From contig JAXGVG010000010.1 of the NCBI GenBank assembly GCA_040773965.1, positions 1 through 24,015 of the forward strand: a stretch of DNA of 24,015 nucleotides. The letters run 5' to 3'. Position 1 is the first letter of the stretch, and every line of letters begins with the position of its first letter. The notes beneath the pieces are model-generated. The model had not been told where the DNA came from. It searched no databases and worked only from the letters and a program-made list of their open reading frames with translations. The stretch is from JAXGVG01 sp040773965 (GTDB lineage Bacteria; Pseudomonadota; Alphaproteobacteria; UBA9219). Below are positions 16,379 through 21,907 of this stretch, one piece after another. The position numbers were made by a program, and so were the translations under genes.

Positions 16379-17080
16379 ATGTGTCCTGTGCTCTGGAAAA
16401 AACATAACAGGAAAATGCCGCGTGCCGGGTTCACGCTCATCGAGGCGGCGATAGCGCTTGGCGTGATGGCGTTGCTTCTGGGCGCCATCTGGGTCGCGGC
16501 GGGAGCCGTGTGGAGCAATTATCAGACGTTTCGTCTCAATCAGCAGATTTTGTCGATCGTCGAGAACGTTCGCAACCATTACGAGCCTATGGGGAGACGG
16601 GGCGCATGCCCCGCAAACGGGGGCTTGCCTTTTTACCTGCCTCAGTGCAACAACGCGATTGTTTCATCCGATTTGATTGCGGCAAGCCTGATTCCGGTCG
16701 AGATGCTCGGACCGGCGGGCTGTGTGGCAAACGACACCTGCAACGAAATCAACCACGGCCTGCGGCGGAGAACGAACCCGGGCTCTCTGGTTCTTCGGAG
16801 CGATGCCGGCGGCAATATTCTTCGCATGTTTCTTTTTGAATTGCCTAAAAGGATATGCGTCAAACTCCTGACCCAGCTTCCCGTGCTGACTCCCGAAGCG
16901 AGGATCAGGGCCATCGCGATCGGGGCGATCGCGGCCAATATCGACACCAGCCCGGCGGGCTTTTCGACGCCGATCGTTCAGGGGGCGAACACGCACACGC
17001 GCATAGACGTTCCAACGGCTTCAAGCTGGTGCGCAACGGAGAGCAACGATGTGGAAATACGTTTTCAAATCGGCCAATAG
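16379..17080 (+). CDS. Prepilin 1 (type IV prepilin, GFTLIE)
   Basis: A 233-residue prepilin. A 17-residue basic leader ending in Gly17 precedes Phe18 and the processing motif GFTLIE (Glu22 = mature Glu5), then a hydrophobic helix IALGVMALLLGAIWVAAGAVW. Prepilin peptidase would cut after Gly17; no peptidase gene is in the window. The globular part has six or more cysteines (RGACP, LPQCN, AGCVANDTC, RICVKLL, SSWCAT), more than its sisters. The ICVKLL segment and the last Cys near the C-terminus correspond to the conserved pair seen in the others. It starts 62 bases after pilR and leads the array, so it may be the PilS-equivalent or a minor pilin. Which subunit is most abundant cannot be told from sequence. 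Confidence 0.88.
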   Translation: MCPVLWKKHNRKMPRAGFTLIEAAIALGVMALLLGAIWVAAGAVWSNYQTFRLNQQILSIVENVRNHYEPMGRRGACPANGGLPFYLPQCNNAIVSSDLIAASLIPVEMLGPAGCVANDTCNEINHGLRRRTNPGSLVLRSDAGGNILRMFLFELPKRICVKLLTQLPVLTPEARIRAIAIGAIAANIDTSPAGFSTPIVQGANTHTRIDVPTASSWCATESNDVEIRFQIGQ

Positions 17081-17726
17081 GGCCGGCGACGGGCGGACAA
17101 GGCCCTTTGCGGCGCGCCGGGGCCTCAGCCTGATGGAAATGGCCATCGTTCTTGGCGTTTGCGGGATCGTTCTCGGCGGCCTGTGGGCGACGGTCAACAT
17201 GGTTATGGAGAGGGTCCGGCGCGAACAGGCTTTCGAACAAATTACGTTTATCGTCCGGGGCGTCCGCAATTTTTATTCCGGACGGGAGAGTATACAGTAT
17301 ACGACGAACGGGATTGACGCCAGTGTCAACCCGTTGACGGAATATCTTATCAGAAACGGCATCATCCCGGGCGAGATGGTGCGCGATCGCTCCGCAAGCC
17401 CGGTGCGGGCCGATCTTCCGTGGGGCAGACTGGGCGTTAACGGCAACCTTATCGTAAACGGCGGCTTCCAGATCCAAAGGATGCCGGGGTTCCAAAGCTT
17501 CAGGATCATTTTACGCGGGTTGAAACAGGAGAGTTGCGTGGCTCTGGCCACGCGCCTTGCGAACAGCGGGCCATCGGGGATTGTCAGCGTTGAATACAAC
17601 AACAGCGGCACGGCCATTACCGTTTTTCCCGTCAGTGTTACCGACGCGCGGAACAACTGCAATAACGCTCCCGAGGCTATAGGCCGACGGCTCGATTTGG
17701 TCTATAAGCTGAGGACCATGAATTAG
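17049..17726 (+). CDS. Prepilin 2 (type IV prepilin, variant GLSLME site)
   Basis: A 225-residue prepilin with a long 25-residue leader (ending ARRG) and a variant site GLSLME, so mature residue 1 would be Leu and Glu5 is kept (residue 30). The hydrophobic helix MAIVLGVCGIVLGGLWATVNMVM contains a cysteine, unusual for a pilin. The head includes a PWG motif (shared with the sister pilins as N-P-W or S-P-W), the ESCVALATRL segment and a late Cys (NNCNNAPEA), giving the same two-cysteine layout. It overlaps the end of prepilin 1 by 32 bases and has GGAGAGC upstream of its ATG, so the two are co-translated. Confidence 0.87.
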   Translation: MWKYVFKSANRAGDGRTRPFAARRGLSLMEMAIVLGVCGIVLGGLWATVNMVMERVRREQAFEQITFIVRGVRNFYSGRESIQYTTNGIDASVNPLTEYLIRNGIIPGEMVRDRSASPVRADLPWGRLGVNGNLIVNGGFQIQRMPGFQSFRIILRGLKQESCVALATRLANSGPSGIVSVEYNNSGTAITVFPVSVTDARNNCNNAPEAIGRRLDLVYKLRTMN

Positions 17727-17755
17727 GACGCGGGGTTTTGGATGTTTGTCCGTTG

Positions 17756-17786
17756 GGCCGTCTTCGATCTGTTGAACGTGACGGCC
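17756..17786 (+). promoter_or_regulatory. Inverted repeat between prepilins 2 and 3
   Basis: GGCCGTC (17756-17762) and GACGGCC (17780-17786) are perfectly complementary with a 17-base loop, in the 96-bp gap before the chosen start of prepilin 3. No T-tract follows. It could be an operator, a processing hairpin setting relative pilin mRNA levels, or chance. Confidence 0.25.
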
Positions 17787-17822
17787 TCTTCGGTGGGACG
17801 ATCGGCAAAGGAGAAGAAAACG

Positions 17823-18437
17823 ATGATGATTTTTCAACGCAAACCCCGCGAAAAGCGCGGCTTTACGCTCGTCGAAGCGTCGATCGTTCTGGCGATCGCG
17901 AGCCTTGTGCTGGGCGGAATATGGGTCGCGGCCTCAAGCGTGAGCAGCAACCAGAAGGTGAACAAGGCATATACGCAGATTGTGCAGATTGTCCAGAACA
18001 TACGCGATCTTTACGCGTCGCAGCCTTCCATGGACGCAACCCTCAATTTGGCGGATCAGATAACGCAGTTGATAGAACTTGGCGCGATACCGAAGGACAT
18101 GGTGAGCGGAGCCTCCGACGCCGACAGCCCCTGGGGCAAAAACGTCCGGGTGCTGGCGACAACGGACGGGAACGCCTTTACCGTTTTTTACAGAGGCGTG
18201 CCGCAGGACGCTTGCATTAATCTGGTCACCCGCATTGCGGCTCCGGGTCATGACGGGGGCCTTGGTTTGGGAGGTCTGCCAACCTTGGCCCAGGCCGAGA
18301 CAGGGCCAACGCGGCGGCCCAATCTTGGCGTGCTTATATCGGCCGATGGCGTAAGTCCGACAGCGAACGCCACGGGGTGCACAAACGATGCCGCCAACGG
18401 CAACCTCATTTCCTTTACGTTTTCATTGCGCGGGTAA
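17823..18437 (+). CDS. Prepilin 3 (type IV prepilin, GFTLVE)
   Basis: About 204 residues from ATG 17823. The frame is open to ATG 17742, but AAAGGAGAAG lies just before 17823 and this start gives a normal 13-residue leader ending KRG. The processing site is GFTLVE (Glu18 = mature Glu5), followed by helix ASIVLAIASLVLGGIWVAASSV. The head carries the array-wide pattern: a short region ending GAIPKDMVSG, SPWG, FTVFYRGVPQDACINLVTRI, then the C-terminal TGCTNDAANGNLISFTFSL. The two Cys are likely disulfide-bonded, as in type IVb pilins. It is a close paralogue of prepilins 4 and 5. Confidence 0.9.
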   Translation: MMIFQRKPREKRGFTLVEASIVLAIASLVLGGIWVAASSVSSNQKVNKAYTQIVQIVQNIRDLYASQPSMDATLNLADQITQLIELGAIPKDMVSGASDADSPWGKNVRVLATTDGNAFTVFYRGVPQDACINLVTRIAAPGHDGGLGLGGLPTLAQAETGPTRRPNLGVLISADGVSPTANATGCTNDAANGNLISFTFSLRG

Positions 18438-18443
18438 CGTTTT

Positions 18444-18466
18444 CCGGCCCTTTGCAGCCGGGCCGG
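18444..18466 (+). repeat. Inverted repeat after prepilin 3
   Basis: CCGGCCC (18444-18450) and GGGCCGG (18460-18466) make a perfect 7-bp GC stem 6 bases after the stop. No run of T follows, so it is at best a mRNA-stabilising or Rho-dependent 3' structure. A second smaller hairpin-like stretch (GGGAAACG with seven T and CCCG, about 18493-18513) follows. Confidence 0.35.
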
Positions 18467-18547
18467 GCGCAATGTTGCCGCAACCCTTTGCCGGGAAACG
18501 TTTTTTTCCCGCCAGGAGCGCTTTGGAACGCGCGCATAAACGCCTAA

Positions 18548-18562
18548 TTAATCTTTGATTAA
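18548..18562 (+). promoter_or_regulatory. Shared upstream motif of prepilin 4 (copy A)
   Basis: TTAATCTTTGATTAA is a perfect 6-bp inverted repeat with a 3-base centre. Its start is 129 bases before the ATG of prepilin 4. A 13-of-15 match occurs 125 bases before the ATG of prepilin 5. An AT-rich stretch with TATATAA (18584-18590) lies downstream. Candidate activator or regulator site for the two major-looking pilin genes. Confidence 0.45.
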
Positions 18563-18676
18563 GCGCCGGGTGCTAGGCTTTTTATATAACCCGGATTTCC
18601 TGGCGCTTGAAACAAAAGCAGCCACAATTCGGATTTCCGCGCGGCAGGTTTCACCAGAAGCGAGAAGGAGAAAACA

Positions 18677-19315
18677 ATGATCGTTCCTTATAACGGCTCC
18701 CGCAAGACAAGGGGCTTCACGTTGACCGAGGTCGCCATCGTCATGGGCGTTGTGGGCCTGATCCTTGGCGGGATCTGGATCGCGGCGGCGGCCGTGTACA
18801 CCAATCACCGGGTCAATACCGCCTATACGCAGGTTATGAGAATCGTGCAGGGCACGCGGGCCCTTTATGCATCGCAGGCATTGTTTCCTGTTAGTCAGCA
18901 AGGGACAAATATTACGAATAATCTCAAACAGGCAGGCATCATCCCCAAAGACATGATCAATGAAGAAGTTGGTGTAGGCGTGAAAAATCCGTGGAGCACA
19001 GGTACAAGGGTGTATGCCACCACAACCAGGAATGGTTTTGCCATATTCTTAAGAAGAATCCCCCAGTCCGCATGTATTCAGTTGGTATCCAAGGTCGCTG
19101 GACCAGGGGGTACCGATGTGGGACTCCATAATATGCCTGGATTTGCTAATAAGCTGGCAAGGGCTGACGCAGTGGGAGATTGGCCGGTGCCTGATGTCTC
19201 TTCTTTGGGCTCAGCAATTGACGAGGCGGGTGTTGCGCCCACGCCAAACGCAACGGGTTGTACCAACGCTGTCGATAACGATGGCAATTTCATAGGTTTT
19301 GGCTTCAAATTGTAA
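18677..19315 (+). CDS. Prepilin 4 (type IV prepilin, GFTLTE)
   Basis: A 212-residue prepilin. The 13-residue leader ends KTRG; the site is GFTLTE (Glu18 = mature Glu5) and the helix is VAIVMGVVGLILGGIWIAAAAVY. The head has GIIPKDMINE, NPWSTG, FAIFLRRIPQSACIQLVSKV and the C-terminal TGCTNAVDNDGNFIGFGFKL with the paired cysteine. A strong GAGAAGGAG site precedes the ATG. It has its own 239-bp upstream region. Codon and base use change within the gene: the part from about 18890 on is visibly more AT-rich than the conserved 5' third, which suggests exchange of the surface-exposed head. Confidence 0.92.
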   Translation: MIVPYNGSRKTRGFTLTEVAIVMGVVGLILGGIWIAAAAVYTNHRVNTAYTQVMRIVQGTRALYASQALFPVSQQGTNITNNLKQAGIIPKDMINEEVGVGVKNPWSTGTRVYATTTRNGFAIFLRRIPQSACIQLVSKVAGPGGTDVGLHNMPGFANKLARADAVGDWPVPDVSSLGSAIDEAGVAPTPNATGCTNAVDNDGNFIGFGFKL

Positions 19316-19358
19316 GATAACGATTCCATCGCCATAAAAGCAGCGCCTTTTTGATAAC

Positions 19359-19382
19359 GGGGCGTCCCTGAAAGGGCGCCCC
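19359..19382 (+). terminator. Strong hairpin after prepilin 4
   Basis: GGGGCGTCCCT (19359-19369) pairs with AGGGCGCCCC (19373-19382) apart from one bulged T; loop GAA. It lies 43 bases after the prepilin 4 stop. No T-tract follows, so it may work as a 3'-end stabiliser rather than a classical intrinsic terminator. Confidence 0.45.
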
Positions 19383-19431
19383 GAGGGCTGTTGTGGCCAA
19401 AGAATCACTTGAAAAAACTAAAATTATGACC

Positions 19432-19444
19432 GTCTTGCCAAGAC
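19432..19444 (+). promoter_or_regulatory. Near-perfect palindrome upstream of prepilin 5
   Basis: GTCTTG-C-CAAGAC (19432-19444) has two 6-bp arms around a single base, more like a protein-binding operator than a hairpin. It ends 2 bases before the shared TTAATCTTTG motif. Confidence 0.35.
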
Positions 19445-19446
19445 CG

Positions 19447-19461
19447 TTAATCTTTGGTTTA
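19447..19461 (+). promoter_or_regulatory. Shared upstream motif of prepilin 5 (copy B)
   Basis: TTAATCTTTGGTTTA matches copy A (18548-18562) at 13 of 15 positions and lies at nearly the same distance from its start codon (125 against 129 bases). The surrounding intergenic sequences otherwise differ, which makes the conserved placement notable. Confidence 0.45.
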
Positions 19462-19518
19462 CTCGATTCCGTTACTTTTCCTGCGGTTTTTTCCACGACG
19501 ACGATCTGATTCGGCCGT

Positions 19519-19535
19519 CCGGACGTTGTGTCCGG
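19519..19535 (+). promoter_or_regulatory. 5' leader hairpin of prepilin 5
   Basis: CCGGAC-GTTGT-GTCCGG forms a perfect 6-bp stem with a 5-base loop, ending 36 bases before the ATG. The overlapping 10-bp palindrome CGTCCGGACG lies at 19516-19525. It may stabilise or control the pilin mRNA. Confidence 0.35.
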
Positions 19536-19571
19536 GGGTCGGCAAAACCGGAAACACAAAAGGAGAACCCG

Positions 19572-20186
19572 ATGTCCATTCTTCAATCCCGCGCCCGCAA
19601 GACACGGGGCTTTACCTTAACCGAAGCTGCGATCGTTCTCGGCATCGTGGGCCTGATTTTGGGCGCGATCTGGGTCGCGGCCGCCGCCGTCTATGAGAAC
19701 ATGCGCACCAACCGCGCGAATGAGCAAATCCTGAAAGTGGCGCAAGCCGTGCGTTCGCTTTATGCGTCAAGCCCGACGATGGGTATAGCTTCACCCGCCG
19801 ACCCGAGTGAGGATCTAACAGATTCTCTTCTTGCCGCCGGTATTTTCCCTTCGGACATGATCAATGGTACTACCGTATATAATCCTTGGGATACGACTGG
19901 GGGAACTGCGGGGCATACCGTCCATGTTATGGGGACCGATTCAACTCCCCCGCGATTTGCCATACGCTTTAATGCTGTGCCAAAGGCTGCATGTATACGT
20001 CTTGTGACAGCCAACACGGGCCAGCAGCGAGACGCAGGCATGTATGCAGTGGGAACGGATGCAGCGGCTGAGATAAAAAAAGCGTCTGTTGATGGTGATT
20101 TTCCTGTCAGCGTAATAGATGCGGAAAATGATGTTTGTGTAGCTGACAACCCCGGCGTAGCGCTTGTCTTCAAGCTGAAGCCCTGA
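19572..20186 (+). CDS. Prepilin 5 (type IV prepilin, GFTLTE), candidate major pilin
   Basis: A 204-residue prepilin. The 13-residue leader ends KTRG; the site is GFTLTE (Glu18 = mature Glu5) and the helix is AAIVLGIVGLILGAIWVAAAAVYENM. The head has GIFPSDMING, NPWDTTG, FAIRFNAVPKAACIRLV and a C-terminal Cys (NDVCVADN) ending ALVFKLK. AAAAGGAG precedes the ATG. It is the only pilin here with both its own long upstream leader and a strong intrinsic terminator directly after it, so an independently and highly expressed transcript is likely. That is why I rate it the best major-pilin candidate (inference). GC falls in the 3' two thirds, as in prepilin 4. Confidence 0.92.
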   Translation: MSILQSRARKTRGFTLTEAAIVLGIVGLILGAIWVAAAAVYENMRTNRANEQILKVAQAVRSLYASSPTMGIASPADPSEDLTDSLLAAGIFPSDMINGTTVYNPWDTTGGTAGHTVHVMGTDSTPPRFAIRFNAVPKAACIRLVTANTGQQRDAGMYAVGTDAAAEIKKASVDGDFPVSVIDAENDVCVADNPGVALVFKLKP

Positions 20187-20214
20187 TCCGGTTGACGTAC
20201 TTGTAAAATCGAAG

Positions 20215-20242
20215 GGCGGGGGCCGCAAACCCCCGCCTTTTT
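20215..20242 (+). terminator. Intrinsic terminator after prepilin 5
   Basis: GGCGGGGG (20215-20222), 7-base loop, CCCCCGCC (20230-20237), then TTTTT (20238-20242). A perfect 8-bp GC stem with T-tract, 29 bases after the stop codon: the clearest terminator in the window. Confidence 0.9.
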
Positions 20243-20274
20243 GTTTGTCCGATTCGGGGGTATAGAAAAATTCC

Positions 20275-20856
20275 ATGAGACGTTTTGCCGCCTTCAACTG
20301 GCCGTTGAGCCTCGCGACGCCGCTGGTCGGGGGGCTGATCGTCTTTGGCCTTTGGGCGTCGGTGACGGCGGCGTATGAGAATGTGCGCCTTGCGCACGCC
20401 GTCGGCCAGACGTTGGGCGCCGTCAAGGTCGCCCGCGACATGGGCGTGCGCGCGAACGACATGGCCGACAGGGCCACGGCCTCCCTTTTATACCGCCTTT
20501 CCTATATGGAAAGGATAACCGCAATGACGTTGAGCGGCGTCGTCCAGAAAGGTTTTCTGAATCCCTGGGGCGGCTTTGTGGGGCTGACCGTGGCCCCGGC
20601 GGATCAAGCGCTTAAAATCGAGGCGGTTGTGCCGCCGCGGGCGTGCCGCCGCCTGATCCAGTTTTACGGCAAGGACCCGGCGCGGATCGGCCTGAAGCGC
20701 GTGGAGGTGCGCGACAGGGCCGTTTTGGCCATATCGCGCCAGCTTTACAGCGCCCCAAGCGGCGGGATTGCCGCCGGGATGACCACAAACGCCATCAAGG
20801 CGGGGTGCGGCGCGGCGGATGAGGTTGTCGTGACGTTAACCTTTAAGCTGAGTTAA
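20275..20856 (+). CDS. Degenerate pilin paralogue without processing glycine or Glu5
   Basis: A 193-residue protein clearly related to prepilins 3-5: an NPWGG motif, PPRACRRLI in place of the ACI-LV segment, and a C-terminal AGCGAADEVVVTLTFKL with the second cysteine. Aligning its hydrophobic helix on the shared Trp and Y-E-N (IVFGLWASVTAAYENV) puts Ala6 where the processing Gly should be, Phe7 at mature position 1 and Leu11 at the Glu5 position. The leader is only six residues. Loss of Glu5 recalls GspK/PilX-like minor pilins found at fibre tips, while loss of the -1 Gly suggests it may stay unprocessed in the membrane. The start is 33 bases after the terminator with no strong ribosome binding site. 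The head is GC-rich, unlike prepilins 4 and 5. Confidence 0.8.
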   Translation: MRRFAAFNWPLSLATPLVGGLIVFGLWASVTAAYENVRLAHAVGQTLGAVKVARDMGVRANDMADRATASLLYRLSYMERITAMTLSGVVQKGFLNPWGGFVGLTVAPADQALKIEAVVPPRACRRLIQFYGKDPARIGLKRVEVRDRAVLAISRQLYSAPSGGIAAGMTTNAIKAGCGAADEVVVTLTFKLS

Positions 20857-21218
20857 GGCGGCGGGAGACGGGCATTTGACGCTCTTTTTGGGGGCCGCAA
20901 AGCCGTTTTGGGGCCGGTTTAGGCAGGGTTTGAACGCGGTTTGGCGCAGCGTTGGAGCACCGTTGGAGCAGCGTTGACGCAGCGTTGGAGCGGCGTTGGG
21001 GCCGGGATGCATCGGGGCCATGAGGGAGACGGGGTGGAGAAAGAATGGGGAGAGGCCCGGGAAGGCTCGCCTTTCAGGCCCAGGGTTAAAAAAGCGGAAA
21101 AAACGAAAAAATCGTTCGAATTCGGCGTTAAATTAAACTCCATTAAACATTCCTTGATAGTATATAAGGGTACCTAAAGGCCTTGGGCTTTAAGCCGGGC
21201 CGATGAAAGGCTGCGCGC
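20857..21218 (+). other. 362-bp intergenic region with tandem repeat and AT-rich promoter-like end
   Basis: No convincing gene. It holds six 11-bp tandem units (20938-21003), a G/A-rich stretch (about 21005-21115), then an AT-rich segment (21110-21175) with TTAAAC twice (21133 and 21143) and TATATAA (21161-21167). That segment is a plausible promoter region for 21219 onward, although no -35/-10 pair has standard spacing. GAAAGG lies 8 bases before the next ATG. Confidence 0.4.
20938..21003 (+). repeat. Six 11-bp tandem repeats
   Basis: Units at 20938, 20949, 20960, 20971, 20982 and 20993, each 11 bp, with consensus GCGTTGGAGCA. The first unit is the most divergent and the last ends GGGCC. 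Eleven is not a multiple of three, so this is not a protein repeat; it is close to one DNA helical turn, so each unit would face the same side. Confidence 0.85.
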
Positions 21219-21860
21219 ATGTATCTTTTCGTCTTCGTCTTCCTCATGATGTCGGTCGTGGGCCTGTATACCCAGGTCTATGCGCTCCAGGCGTCGAAAA
21301 TGTACGAAAAACAAACCGGCGCCGCCCAGATCATGCTCACGTGGCATGAGGGGATGAAGAAGCATGTGAAGAATCAATACGACGAATTGACCGCCACAAG
21401 CTACACCCGAGTCCAAAATGGCACCGGTTGTTATCTTACATCGGTGGTGGACTGGCCGAACATCAACTCCGGGCTACCGGCAAACCAGCAATGCAGCTCG
21501 TATGTTGCGTCAGACGACGATTTGGAACAATTGATGCCCGGATACAACATCGGTTTGTATAGATTCCGGACAATTGTATACAAGCCCGCCAACGTTTCTT
21601 GTTCCCCGTCATGCGCTTATGACAATAAAGTAATTCTGATTACCTATATTAAAGCCAACCAAACGGTGGCAGGATTTGGGGTGAATGAGATCTCCCTGCA
21701 GCTTCGGAAGATAGGCGTCGATTCGTTATATATCGGCTTTGTCGATAGCGCAGGCACGATCGTAAAAACGCTTCACGGAACGCAGTACGACATTCCCACA
21801 GTCAACGGCAGGCCGAACCCCGGTTCTCTGGTTCTGGTAAGCCTGGCGACGCCACCGTGA
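21219..21860 (+). CDS. Pilin-like protein with N-terminal membrane helix but no prepilin leader
   Basis: A 213-residue protein that starts directly with a hydrophobic helix (about residues 2-22, LFVFVFLMMSVVGLYTQVYAL) followed by an amphipathic stretch (ASKMYEKQTGAAQIMLTWHEGMKKH), as in the alpha1 helix of type IV pilins. There is no basic leader, GFTL-type site or Glu5. The head is Tyr/Asn/Thr-rich with four cysteines (GCYL, QCSS, SCSPSC). The C-terminus reads PNPGSLVLVSL, similar to the NPGSLVLRS segment of prepilin 1. It sits between the pilins and the S74 pilin, roughly where R64 keeps genes acting late in pilus assembly. Probably a non-processed pilus accessory or minor subunit; exact family not recognised. 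Confidence 0.65.
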   Translation: MYLFVFVFLMMSVVGLYTQVYALQASKMYEKQTGAAQIMLTWHEGMKKHVKNQYDELTATSYTRVQNGTGCYLTSVVDWPNINSGLPANQQCSSYVASDDDLEQLMPGYNIGLYRFRTIVYKPANVSCSPSCAYDNKVILITYIKANQTVAGFGVNEISLQLRKIGVDSLYIGFVDSAGTIVKTLHGTQYDIPTVNGRPNPGSLVLVSLATPP

Positions 21861-21876
21861 TGGCGTGGCCTTTTTT
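21845..21876 (+). terminator. Intrinsic terminator overlapping the stop codon at 21860
   Basis: GGC-G-ACGCCA (21845-21854) pairs with TGGCGT-G-GCC (21861-21870) with one mismatch; the loop CCGTGA contains the stop codon, and TTTTTT (21871-21876) follows. The hairpin uses the end of the coding region, so translation to the stop would disturb it. Confidence 0.65.
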
Positions 21877-21881
21877 ATAAT
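21876..21881 (+). promoter_or_regulatory. Candidate -10 element (TATAAT) for the S74 pilin gene
   Basis: A perfect TATAAT shares its first T with the terminator T-tract and lies 26 bases before the ATG at 21908. No good -35 is visible at 16-18 bases upstream, where the terminator stem lies. A strong AGAAGGAGAT ribosome binding site follows. Confidence 0.35.
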
Positions 21882-21907
21882 ACGGTTAGCGCAAGAAGGA
21901 GATTGCC

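Noticed and set aside
17742..17822. N-terminal extension of prepilin 3 from ATG 17742
   Set aside because: It would place about 40 residues before the processing site, while ATG 17823 has a strong ribosome binding site and gives a 13-residue leader like its sisters.
20938..21003. CRISPR array
   Set aside because: Units are 11 bp and contiguous with no spacers, and no cas genes are present.
20941..21177. 78-codon plus-strand frame over the 11-bp repeats
   Set aside because: It is an artefact of the repeat and G-rich sequence, has no ribosome binding site and shows no domain-like composition.
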